Source of the DNA: Elmis aenea
Taxonomy: Eukaryota > Arthropoda > Insecta > Coleoptera > Elmidae
Assembly (NCBI GenBank): GCA_947652605.1
Contig: OX393581.1
Coordinates: forward strand, 28,204,788 to 28,268,787
Reading direction: 5' to 3'
Length of the DNA stretch: 64,000 bases
Position numbers and translations under genes: made by a program
In this document: in pieces, positions 44,800-56,400 of the stretch
Layout of the letters: each line of letters begins with the position of its first letter
Position numbering within the stretch: position 1 is the first letter of the stretch
Notes under the pieces: model-generated
What the model saw: the letters and a program-made list of their open reading frames with translations, nothing else
Database searches by the model: none
What the model was told of the DNA's origin: nothing

Positions 44800-47590
44800 T
44801 TTATAAAAATTACTATTGGCAGTGTTTAATGATATTGTTCGTGCTACAACACCAAGTACATATTACTATTTTTACTGTAACCACACTGTTAGAACTAAAT
44901 CAATTTAAAATTTTGGCATTTGAAATAGTGCAGAAATGGCCATCAGCTTACAATATCGAAGTGCCCAAGAATAAAATTAGGAACATAAAGCTGCCTATCA
45001 TTGGGTAAAATAAAATAAAGAATAAAAATATTAAGAAGAATTAATGCTTATTTATACAATGTACACGGAGGTAAAAATATTACATTAACTAAAAATTTTA
45101 AAATATAAAATTAGGCAACGTTAAAGATTTTGTGATGAACTTTTTTAAGACTTGGACCATAGAATAACCAACAAATAATGAAGAAAATTAGTAATATGGT
45201 AATTGTAAATTTATTGTAACTGTCCTGCATTCATAAAAAAGCATTGTTACGTTGTTAATTCTGGCAATACGTTTGATATATGTAAAGGCTTCACCTGAAG
45301 CTAAAATAGATACAATTGGACCCAAGAAAGAGCGAAGACGACTATATAAATTACAAAAGCGCTTGTTATTAACTAAATGTAATGTAATAGGTAAGTTTTA
45401 TTATTCTTTTAAATAACTCATTGTTAGATTTTCATAATTTTTTATTAATAACAATTTAAAAAATTTCTGTTCATTAATTAGGTATAATGTTAAAAATAAT
45501 CTATTCTGTAAACATTTAATTCGGCAGAACTTTTATTTTATTGTGAAACATTTAATTTTTTATTGTGAAAATGTTTTTTTTTTGTACCGCTAATGTAATT
45601 TCACTTTGAATATTTTTTTACTGTGCATTCTTCTTTTTTAACCTGGTGTTTTGATATTTTTTACTTTCTCAATAAATCCTAGCCTTTATTTTATGCTGTA
45701 TGATTGTGTGAAGTTTGTGTAAAGACAAAGTGCTGGTTGAGTATGTGATGTTGTTAGAGATTTAACGGAAATAAAACACAGCAAGTTAAAATACCGTGAC
45801 CTATTTTTACTATAATACATTAACATTAATATTATCCACTTGGTAAGAAACAACTTTTTAATGTTATTGTAGTCATAAAATTCTATCGTATATTAAGAAA
45901 TTTTAGGCGCTTTTAAATTAAGCATCTGAAAATATAGGGAGCTTTAAAAAAACTGAGAAACATTAGGTAAATCGAATATCTTAAAACATCAAATATGTAT
46001 AAAATTTAATACCATATGCCGAAAGTACTTGTACTATTTTAATATAAATTTAAGTGAGTTACCACCACTTGACAAAAATTTATATCTGAGCAACCACAAG
46101 AATATTATTTACAAAAATATTTTATTCTGTTAAAGCAGTAAACAAAATTATAAATTAACATAATAACAAAATTACGATAAATATACAATTTTATAATTAT
46201 CCCAATATTTAGTGTGAGAAAAACTTTGTGATCTTACTAAATAACATATGTTTACCATGTACAATATTTTCTTTGGATTTTATTGGTAAAATAAACAATC
46301 TGGAGTATTTGCCTAATATTCGATTCCGGAGACTTATTTAGAGTGGCTTAAATACACTCTAAGAAGGACCCTAGAGAGTAAAGGTTTCCAAAAACGTCGA
46401 ACAACTGAAGAAAACTGCTTAAATTTTCATATTCACTTAGCGATCTCTGCAATATTAAACGATAATCTTTACCCCAAATTCCGGAACGTACGAATGTCCT
46501 TATTTAATTTGACATTTTGTAGCGAACCTAGTAATTGCAGTAGACGTGAATATCAGAGCAAAATGAATTCATTTCGGTGTTTAAGTATTCTATTCGCGCT
46601 GCTGTCGTGAACTATTAATGCCACAACCGGAGTTCGAACGCAGAGAGATAGGGATGTTATTAGCAAAATTTACATGATTTGTGCTCAGGGCGCATCTGCA
46701 ATAACATATTTTATTACGTTTTTATATTTTCCATTTTTAAAAAGAGCTTATTGTGGACTATTACACTTTTTGCGCTTGTACCAGTATACCTAATATGCAA
46801 AAGTTGCTTAGCTTTAATAAACTGTCTTTGAAAGATTATTTTACTGGGTATTGGGTAAATTTTATTTAATATTGATCTACATGTTTTATTTCTTCAGTGT
46901 TAAAAATTTTAAAGCCAAGTTCTAAAACTACTTTAAACTTAAGGCGTATTGATTAGGTAAGTTGCACAGCCTTGCGAGTAATATTAGCTTTGTGCATACT
47001 TTAACGTTATTAATTTTTTAAATAAAGGAGCATAGAGGATTTTAGTTGATTTTTTATTTGTCGTGACCAGCTTCATATTATAATTTCTTTTTAACAGCTA
47101 TTAGTGGAAACTCGTGACCAAATTAATAAACGAAAATAATTATCTAATACAACAAACTTAATCTGCGCCGACTAAATGTTTAATGTTTTCTTTGGACAAA
47201 GTGGAACTTTGTTTTTCTCAACTAAACCCAAATTTTTACCTATATTGAAACAGGATCGCAGTTTTATTATTTGTTTATTGATTAACAAATTTATGATTAC
47301 CTATAAATTATTAAGATCCATTCTACACAATAAAAAGTACAGTTTAAATTTTAACACCAGAATGGAATATAGGTCCACTTATAAATGTTATTATTTTGTC
47401 TAAAAAAAAAAAACAAAGTTATTAACTGCTTTTAATTGTTAGTAAAAATTTTAACAGTTTTTGAACAATAACCTCCGATTTCTAAAACATAAAACGGCTT
47501 ATAAAAGTGTTTTATTGTATTATAATATGTAATTGGTACAATCGTTACACTTGTGCACAAGACGCCGGGTGTAACTGAAGTTTTTTTTAT
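44800..47590. other. Non-coding stretch with two weak coding hints
   Basis: Two hints only. An open stretch at 45237-45390 (51 codons, basic near its end) runs into a consensus GTAAGT donor at 45391. A signal-peptide-like start, MNSFRCLSILFALLS, lies at about 46563 and is immediately followed by a stop. Neither has further exons that I can recognise. The rest is A/T-rich without repeats I could delimit. Confidence 0.3.
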
Positions 47591-47597
47591 ATAAAAA

Positions 47598-49908
47598 GAA
47601 AACAATTCATAGCGGCACTGAAAGAATTAGGTGTATCAGAGAAACTAAGGAAAATTATTGTAATGATAATGAAAAGGACTGCTATTTGTATCAGAACCCA
47701 GAAAGAAGCTACAGAGGAGATGGTAGTTAAGAAAAGACTTAAAAAAGGAGACTCCCTATCAACCACTCTATTCAACCTGGCACTGGAGTACGTAGGGGAG
47801 ACCGGGGTTAAAAGTAACACGGGTAGGTTGTAATAACAGTGCCTATAGTTTCTTTAATTTTTGTTATATATCGCCCTAAGCGCTTGTGCAATGTTAATTT
47901 ACATCCACCTCCCTACCTACATTGCTAGTTTTCATCTGTCATAGAGGTTAACGTTTTGCCAGCCAGAGTCACTATTTTCCGCCTAAAAGTTACTGCGTTG
48001 TCTCATCCTTCGAGTGACTTTTAGGCGATCTCTAAAAGAGGAACAAAAAAGTACCTACATTAATTTGTTTTAAATTTAATTGGCTATTGGTGGATGCAAT
48101 ACAATTTGACGTTAGAATCGTGGTTAATTGTGGATTCCCTGCAATTTGTTTTGTGTACACTTGGGGTCAAAAGTAACAAAGTGTTACAACTAACCCCAAT
48201 TAATGTTTTCACTTGCAAATGTTCACTCTTAGCACATAATTGGTGGTTTTCTTCGTAGGTGAGAACATACAAAAGTTGTCGGAATAATTTTCCAATTTGT
48301 TGTATTTTCTTGTTTCACATTTTTGAATATTGGTCATCTTGACAAACCTGGTACCTGCAGTCCTAAATTATTAAATTATAAAACTCGGTATATATTATCG
48401 GTTTAATGATGAAAATGTATGTAAAGCTAAATAATTCCTTAAATAAAGCATTTCAAGTTATAAAACCTATATAAATGGGTAAGGTCTGGTACTTTTGGTT
48501 TTCCTACCAGCCGAATTGTTTTTATTCTATTACCTTAATTTTTATAACTTATTTAAAAACAAAGCTTTAACCGAACCCAACCTTACCTGACCCTCTTTTA
48601 CTGATTTTATGAATGACGGTCAGTTTAAAGGGCGGTTAGATTTTTTTCTAAGAAAACAAACAGTTATTATGATCCAGTGTAAATTTAATAATTTGGGACC
48701 GCCCTTACCTGGTATGCCATACTGTTCACTTATCATTTTGTATTGTACCAAAGATATATATTTTTTTTAAATTATTTTACCAAGGTGTATTTTTTAATAA
48801 AATATTAATTTTATTGATGAATACTAATATATTTACCCACTACTTATGAGCGGTGTAAATTATTTTGCCGTTACAACTTACCCCAATCATTGTTACTTTT
48901 AGCCCCAACATTGAGGTTGGAAGTAACAGCTGTCTTACTAGAGAATTTTTTTTTTCTCACATTTGATTTACGAAACACACGAAATAAATATCTTGGAAGC
49001 AAGACAAATGTCCAATCTATCATTAAACCAATTTGGATGTAAAAAATTTGTTATACTCTATCCCCGGTCTCCCATACTAAGAAATGTGAATCAGGGTAAC
49101 CTTCGAACAGGTGGTGGACAAATCATTGCATATGTTGATGACATAGTGATTATAAGTAAAACAAGGATATTAATGGAAAGCATGACGAAAGAAATAGTAG
49201 ATCAAGGAGAAAAACTGGGATTGAAAGTAAATCAGGCGAAAACAAAATTCATGAAATTTGGAAGTAAAGTAATAGGAAGAGCCAAAATCGGAAATCTGGA
49301 ATTCGAGGAAGTGAAAACATTTAAATATTTGTGAGTTATTATATCCAGAATGGGAGGAAGAAAATATGAAATAAAAGAAAAAATTACAAACGCCAATAAA
49401 GCTTTACATGCTAATAAAAAATTACTAAAAATATTGCTCACAAAGAGATCTAATATAAACATCTACAATACAACAATTCGGCCTTTATTACTATACGTTG
49501 CTGCAATAATGGCCATGACAAAAAAGGAAGAGAATGATCTGAGGACATTCGAAAGGAAAATCATAAGCGCAATACTTGGACCAGTTAGAGTAACGAATAC
49601 GGAATTCAGAATTAGAACAAATGCAGTAATTACGCAAGAATTGAAGGAAGGAAACATAATAACAAAAATAAGACAGCAGAGGGCGAGATGATTGGAACTT
49701 GGAACGTGTCTTTAGAGCAGATGAGGGCACCCAAATCAAGTCAGCGTTACAATGGGATCCCAGAGGAAAGAGGAGACGTGGCAGACCTAGGTCAAAATGG
49801 ATGCAGAGAGTGATAGACGATCTAAGCAGGGCAGGGATTAGAAATTGGAAAGAAAAAGCAAAACATGGAACAGAATGGAGAAAAGTTGTTCTTAATATAT
49901 GCTAATAG
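47598..49908 (+). pseudogene. RTE-like LINE reverse transcriptase pseudogene
   Basis: Segment 1 (to 47794) reads FIAALKELGVSEKLRKII, then KGDSLSTTLFNLALEYV, the '(Q)GD-LS--LFNL' motif preceding the catalytic centre. After the inserted element, LRNVNQGNLRTGGGQIIAYV leads into the catalytic YVDD box (49131-49142), followed by GLKVNQAKTKFM and VKTFKYL. A stop at 49333 precedes the thumb region (NIYNTTIRPLLLYVA) and FERKIISAILGPV. After a frameshift near 49690, GKRRRGRPRSKWMQRVIDDL and RNWKEKAKHGTEWRKVV form the usual C-terminus. Stops, a frameshift and the insertion make it dead. Confidence 0.88.
47795..49074. mobile_element. 1.28-kb TA-targeting element inside the LINE
   Basis: Ends are GGGGAGACCGGGG and the reverse complement of TGGGAGACCGGGG. 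TA flanks both sides (47793-47794, 49075-49076). Deleting the element with one TA restores the LINE reading ..LALEYV-LRNVNQ.. in frame. The interior has no transposase but several copies, in both orientations, of a motif near GGGGTTAAAAGTAACA (47804, 48163, 48183, 48870, 48891). Confidence 0.75.
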
Positions 49909-49983
49909 ACTGGGAATGATCCTCCCAAAATAAAGGATCTAGAAAGCTTAAAAGCGGCTCAGCCTCACTGGGGGTATAGCCAC

Positions 49984-50787
49984 TAGGGTTTCTTTCCCGG
50001 GATCCCGGGATCCCGGGTTCCCGGGATCCCGGTCCATTTTAAGCTATTTTATAATTCCCGGGAAATGCTTTTTGTCCCGGGAATTCCCGGGATTTTAAAA
50101 AAGTGTTATTTTTGTATATTTTGTACTAAGATCTTTGTAATACTATCAAAACTTATCAGAATTTTATACTTAAAATATCTTTACTAACAGTAAATTATGA
50201 AAAAAACTTAATTTTTATTTCAAAATAATTTTTTTCTTTTAGTATGGCGCAAAAAAGCCCGGTCTCCATGACAAAGTTAATATCTTCAAAATACTTCTAC
50301 AGTTTCGTTTTTGTGTACCCTGATAATTCAAAGCAAAATAGCTTATAAATGAAATTTTATTGATAATTACGATGTTTCTTTGCTGCTAGATGCTTTCAAG
50401 ACAATTGCACTTAGATCAATAGAAACTGAGAGATCATTTTATGCAGCAGGACTTTTTGTTAATAAATTAAGAAAAAGACTAATTGACTGAAGCACAGATC
50501 ACCTTTATTTTCTTAAATCACATTACAAAAATTCATTGTAAAAATTATATTATTGTATTCATAAATATGAAATTGCAATAGAAAGGTTATAATTCCCAAA
50601 TGTATGTTTCTCTTACCAATATTATTAAATTATTTGTAATAATCATGGTGCAAAATGTATTACATATATGATATATAAATATTGACATAATTTATTACAT
50701 CCCGGGATCCCGGGAAATCCCGGGACAAAGGCCGATTTCTTCCCGGAATCCCGGGACAAGCAAAATGGTCAAATATGAGAAACCCTA
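49984..50787 (+). mobile_element. 804-bp hAT element with perfect 8-bp duplication
   Basis: Terminal repeats TAGGGTTTCT / AGAAACCCTA; ATAGCCAC flanks both sides exactly (49976-49983, 50788-50795). Subterminal regions are packed with CCCGGGATCCCGGGA-type units at both ends. The interior holds a hAT dimerisation-domain remnant, so it derives from a once autonomous element by internal deletion. Confidence 0.9.
50404..50540 (+). pseudogene. hAT transposase dimerisation-domain remnant
   Basis: Reads RSIETERSFYAAGLFVNKLR, KRLID, a stop, and STDHLYFLKSHYKN. This is the conserved C-terminal hAT family dimerisation block ('S..SER-FS-AG-----R-RL----L--L-FL-----'). Only this tail survives. Confidence 0.8.
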
Positions 50788-51220
50788 ATAGCCACCATAT
50801 ATTGAACATCCATAACTAAAGTTAGGCTCACCTCCTTTCGTTTGTTTTGATTTAGACATGTAAAATATTTTGATTTAGACATGAAAAATATGAAAAATAT
50901 TTAAAAAAAAATAATTGATACGTACACTATTGTATCACTTGCTGTATCTCCGGAAATAGAAGCCCTATATATTATTAGATTTTTGGAAAGAGAAGGCAAT
51001 TTTGAATACAACTGCGCCATTCTACTTAATTTCTATACCTAATAGTTGGAGCAAGATTTATTTTTTTATGTGACTTGCATAAATTATTTTTTATTATGTC
51101 AAAAGGTGTCCAAAAAACGTTTGGTTTACTTAAATAGGCTTTAAAGGTTGCGCAAGTGGTTTTTTTAACAAAATGTCAATTTTTTAAGGAAATTTTAGTG
51201 GCTCATGCGGTTATTTAAAT

Positions 51221-52475
51221 CAGGGTTGAGCAGATTTAAATCAATTGATTTAAATCACGATTTAAATCACGATTTAAATCATGATTTAAATCAAGTGATT
51301 TAAAAAAAAAATCATTGATTTAAATCAAGTGATTTAAAAAAAAAGATTATCAATTTAAATCACAGATTATATGAGTAAATACAATATAATATTTATAATA
51401 AAACAAAATTGTATTACTATTAGTAATTAAATACACGAAATGGTGAACAAACCATATCAATTTGCTCTTGTAAAGTTATATTCATTGTGGAAATGCAATA
51501 ATTCAAAAATAAATGACAAGTTTTTGACGTCAGCGAAGTGAACAGTCAGTTTATTCATTTTCCACGGCACTCTATTGCTTCAATAACGATTTGAAGAAAA
51601 ATGTCGAATATCTCGAAAAGTATGAGTTTTGGGTATAGGACATACTTAACAAAATATGAAGCTCTTTTAAAGACGAATTCGATGACATAAAAAAATACAG
51701 GGGTTCGCATTTGAAAAAATCGAGTTACGAGCTTTTGAAAATCTTGAAAGTTGCCACCTATTTATAAACACTCCTGTATGTGTGATTCAAATTTTTTCAT
51801 ATCGAGCGAACAGAGAAATTTTTTCTGCATGTCCATACCAAATTAAAACTCTGTACTTCAAAATAACTTCAGGAGAATTTTTTTAATAAAGACTTAAAAC
51901 CTTGAATAATTTAGAAAATTAATTTTTTTACGCCGTATAAAAACCTTTAGTATTTTATATTGATGCAAATTTAAAATTAAGGCGGTCAAAAATATTAAAC
52001 AAAAAATTGGGTGTTGTATTCGAAATATAAAAGTTACTATTAGTTCCAGAAAGGTGACTCACCCTGTATATTTGAAAATATTTTTATTGTGTTGTTTAGA
52101 AAAAACTGTATAAAATAGCATTTGAATCAACTTTATATCTCAAGCCGTTTAACCACAATCGACCGATCCCGCACTAATGACTCACCCTGTATATAGTTAA
52201 TTAAACCTCACCATTTAGCACTGATTTTTTCAAAATTCTTAATCATTATATTTAATTTTTCATTTTGACAAAAATTCACCAATGAATTAAATATATTGGT
52301 TATTAAATATATTATCACAAAACAGAAATAGCATGTGAATATGTTACTATATTCGATAATATGGTACATTTGATTTAAACCAAAAAAATCTGATTTAAAT
52401 AAAAAAAATCTGATTTAAATCAAATAAATCGATTTTTTGTTTTTTTTTTTTAAATCATGATTTTTATCCACCCTG
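51221..52475. mobile_element. 1.26-kb hAT-type element with ATTTAAAT repeats
   Basis: Left end CAGGGTTGA; right end, reverse-complemented, CAGGGTGGA. The 8-bp ATTTAAAT flanks both (51213-51220, 52476-52483). Both subterminal regions consist of many GATTTAAATC-type units, about 120 bp on the left and 90 bp on the right. The interior contains fragments with CCCTGTATAT phrases (52071, 52190), probably older elements captured or inserted. No transposase. Confidence 0.85.
51596..51780. repeat. Dispersed non-coding element fragment, copy 2
   Basis: Contains GAATATCTCGAAAAGTATGA and GTTTTGGGTATAGGACATAC, paralleling the phrases at 26750 and 58228. It lies inside the ATTTAAAT-flanked hAT element. 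Confidence 0.45.
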
Positions 52476-52744
52476 ATTTAAATAGAGTAATTTCTAACAA
52501 ATTTAATAATAGAAATAAATTATGATTTTATTAAGAGTTTTCAAAAAGAACTTAAAATCGTTGTAACGAGTTATTAAGAGATTCTGTTAATCGTGGTACA
52601 CTGCGCCTAACTGCAACAAAACAAATTAGCGTTTTTTTATGTTTAACCACTAGTTAAAAAGTCTAAAAAAATTTGTATAACTAGTTGCAACCCAAAAATT
52701 TCAACGTTCTAATTAGCACTGTCATCGCATGAACCTACCAGTGG

Positions 52745-53496
52745 CGTATTTAAATGAAGACAAACCTGTACATATAAAATTTTACCAATAGACGAACCAC
52801 GCAAACTCTTGTCAAATAAATAGGAGAATAATACCATACCCCAATTTGGCATGACGCTTGACACCAAACTACGATGGAAAGAACATATCAAGAAAAAAAC
52901 ATCAAGATCTAAGCTTGAAATATAAAAGTATATACTGGTTATTGCGAAACAAATACCAGTTGTCCATGCGAAACAAATTAATAATTTACAAACAGGTACT
53001 CAATCAAGCCTGTGTGGGTCCTATGGTGCACAACTTTGGGGGTGTAGCAAAAAAAAAACGTAGAGGTAGAGATAATAAAACGCTTCGAATACCAAATATT
53101 GAGAAATATCGAGGATGCGCACTGGTACGTGCGTAACGGCAACATCCATGGAGATCTCGATATTTCCTCAGTAGAAGACGAAATCAAAAAAGTTGCAATA
53201 AAACGTTGGAATAAACTACGGGACAACCCAAATACCGAGGCATGAAAGAAGAATAGTGCAGAGGTTAAAACGAATAAAACCCCTCGACCTAAGTGCAAAC
53301 TAAGTGCTGAAGTGCAAGTGCAGTGTTATTATTGCGAAATAACTAATAACACACCAGTGGGTGAGACAATGTACATATAAACCTAGATTTAAGATGTATT
53401 AGAATTAAAGCTAATCGTCACTGTATAAGACTAGTTTTAGTAAAAAGTGATGCTGTAGTGCTACAATTATTTAGGTAAGCATTATATAAAAAAAAA
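52745..53496 (+). pseudogene. Jockey-like LINE 3' end with reverse-transcriptase tail
   Basis: Read with frameshifts, the plus strand gives TLDTKLRWKEHI, then LKYKSIYWLLRNKYQLSMRN and KLIIYKQVL, then YGAQLWG-like GAQLWGCSKK. It continues with WYVRNGNIHGDLDISSVEDE and KKVAIKRWNKLRDNPNTEA. This order ('LG--LD-KL-W--HI', 'YWL-G----LS--NKL--YK-ILKP-W-YG-QLWG', 'APWYV-N--IHRDL---V--EI') is typical of the C-terminus of Jockey-clade LINEs. A non-coding 3' tail ends in an A run at about 53488-53496. It is 5'-truncated and broken by stops. Confidence 0.8.
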
Positions 53497-53499
53497 TCT

Positions 53500-56400
53500 A
53501 CTTGCAATTAATTAAGCACAGTATATTACTACTATTAACAGGATATCTTTATAAGTTTTTTTAACATTTTAAGTTTTTGAAGCAGATTTTCAACACAAAT
53601 GTGTCACTGGTATTGTTGAAATTGTCAGAAAATACTCTATTTTAATAACCGCGTGAACCCATCGTTCTATTTAAAAAAATGACATTTTGTTTAAAAACCA
53701 ATTTTGCAATCTTACAAGCCCATTAAAGTCACCTAATATCAATTAAAATTGACAATAAAGTTTTTCGAGCACTTGCTGACATAATAAAATTCAATTTGTG
53801 CAGATCACGGTACACTTAATAAAAATAAATCTTGGTCCAAAAATTATTTGAGGTTATGGAAATTACCTACAATGATGCTGTTATATTTAAACTTGCTTCT
53901 TCTTTCCAAAAATGTTAAAATATACAGGGTTTTCTCTTCGAGATAACAAAGTTACGGTCATTTCCGAGAAAGCCATAAAATATACTACTATAGTGTACAT
54001 GTCTCTGGTATTTTGCAGATATTACACGCCTACAATTTCGTTTGTGCAAAATCAAAATAAAAGAAAAAATGCGAGTGAACCGAATTTCAGATACTCCCGG
54101 TATATCATAATTTTTTATAACGTATTTTTGGAAAAATTTAATGACAATATTTTGTGATTTAAGCAACAATAGACGACGAAAAGTGTTTATTTCGTAACCA
54201 TAATGTACTTTCTAGTCACATTAATTGAATATAAGTTAATCAAAGTTGGCCATCCCTCAAATTTAATTAGAGAACACGTGTGGAACTGTAATTATTAGCG
54301 AATATGTAGAAGATGGGGTCAAAGGGAAGGTTAGTAGAGAATAACGTAGTTATTGTAAGCCAGACCTTTTAATATCTGATCTGGTGAACCTTTGTTCCAA
54401 CATGAACACTCCTCTGAACGTGTGAATAGAATTCTAAATTCAGTCAGGCTTATGCCTTCAATATTGTTCCGATTTTTACTTTCGCTTTGGTAAGTAAATG
54501 AAAGTATTTTGATTTTACGAAAAATCGTGTTTGAGATTTTTATGACTTTGCAATTGTGAAATTTTGCTGAACACGTTTTTGTCTTTGCGTATTTTTTAAA
54601 TTTGCATATACTTATTCTTAGTGAATTTAAATTTACCAACGAACTGGGTTGTCGCAAATGATTCACCAATTTCCTTCACCGACAGTATTTTAACTTATTG
54701 GTGAATTATAATTTTATTTATGCATAACTTCTTTCACCCATCAGCTTTGCTAATTGTTTATTTACAGAATATAGTTAAAAATTTAACGCACCTAATTGGA
54801 CGTTAGGCAACATAATTTTTTTTTGTGAAACCCCGATTTTTATGAATTTACTTTATATTTGCAGCATAATAGTGCTTCTTTACATCGGGTTCGGTATAAT
54901 TACGTTTTAAGCATTTTTAAGTTAGTAAAAATTACAGGAAAGCTTAAACAAACAGCTAAAACTGTTTGTGTTTTCATACGTTGACGAAATTTAAAAATGT
55001 AAATACATTAAAATCCTTTGTCTACAAGATAGCGCCCCGCCTCACGTCGATTTTTACTTTTTTTACGTTTGATATTAAAATCTGAAAGAAAAAAAAGTTA
55101 CAACATTTATTTTTAATATTTTTCAAATGGTACTATATTTTTACATTTTTAAGAGTAAAGAATGTTTTTTTTTGCTTATAAAAACACTTCTAAGGTTTAA
55201 GACACTGCTAATTGTTTTGCAGAATTGCCACTACAATATATAATCAATAAAAAATTTGTTGATATTGAGATCAGCAAAGAAGCAATACAAGTGGTTTGGG
55301 CAATTATAGCATGCAAATTAGTTTGTTTACGATCGGTGTGCGATGGGTACTCAATCTTTGAAATAATTAAGTGCCAATAACTCGATAAATTAAACCGAAA
55401 AGTGTGCTTTAGCCTGCATAGTTGGTAAATGAACATACTTGATTTTTACGTGCTGTCAATTTAGAATTAATACGCCTTTAGTCAGTTATTTTAATATTTG
55501 AATGTATTAGTTTATTTTAAATAAATCGTCGTTTCTGTATTTCTTCTCACCTAAAAAATCTAAACAATATTTTCTATAAAAATTTGCAATTAAAAATGTA
55601 TACTCAATTCTTTCCAACGATTTTTAATAAATGCCATAGTCAAAATAAAAAAAGTTAGATTATTGTGACTAAAACCAGGTTTTCATATAAAATAAAAGTC
55701 GAAGTTGGAGTGCTAAATCACATACGAAATCTGGTTTAGTGAAATGTAAATAAACGAACAGAGTTCCCATTATAAATTGTTTGCATATCGAATTAATGAA
55801 ATTTGAATTGGTTCAATGCGAATTAAGTTGTACATGTAAATGTACTAATAGACATACACGAATATAAATCTGATTTATATGTATTATCACACAAGACCAG
55901 ACCACCGTGAATTTCAGTGACTATAACTGAAATAAAATTGATTTTGTATTTTAACCGATGGACCAAACAAGAGGATAACTGTCCTCTTTGTTATTACACA
56001 GTCATTGTCATTTTGTTTAAATTTTGTACAGTCAAAATTTTATAAACCCCAATAAACACTTAATCAATTAAAAAAACATCTCATGTTTTTAAATAAATTA
56101 CGAAATTGTAAGTGTTAACATCTGCGCCTTAAAAATATATATCTGCGTAGTACAAATATATTTTGTTAATGAAACATACATATTAACCTGTTATAAAGTG
56201 TTTACTTTAAACAATTTAGAGCTCAAATCCATTGCAAAGGTTTTGTAAACCAATTATTGCGGCACATGTAGTGCAGTGTAATAATAATTAATTAATAACT
56301 TATGTTATCTTGTCGTAGCGTATTAATTTGCAATAATTAATAAAAATTTATTACTGGTGAACAGTCGGTTGAGCGTCAGAGGCAATTTCAATTACAATAC

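Larger units (their letters stand above)
47596..49983 (+). mobile_element. 5'-truncated RTE-like LINE, interrupted
   Basis: The LINE runs from about 47596 to 47794, is split by a 1.28-kb element, and continues 49075-49983. It begins inside the reverse transcriptase, as is usual for truncated LINEs. It ends after the coding part with CTAGAAAGCTTAAAAGCGGC and GGTATAGCCAC. A hAT element is inserted exactly at that end. Confidence 0.8.

Noticed and set aside
46563..46610. Signal-peptide-like start MNSFRCLSILFALLS
   Set aside because: A stop follows at once and the only donor-like sequence (GTGAAC) is weak. No downstream cysteine-rich exon was found, so there is too little to call a gene.
47587..47820. 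77-codon minus-strand frame
   Set aside because: Antisense shadow of the LINE reverse-transcriptase segment with the GDSLSTTLFNL motif.
52978..53298. 106-codon minus-strand frame
   Set aside because: Antisense shadow of the Jockey-like LINE C-terminus.
53912..54169. Overlapping 81- and 84-codon frames on opposite strands
   Set aside because: Mutually antisense frames in A/T-rich DNA beginning at a transposon terminus; no domain in either.
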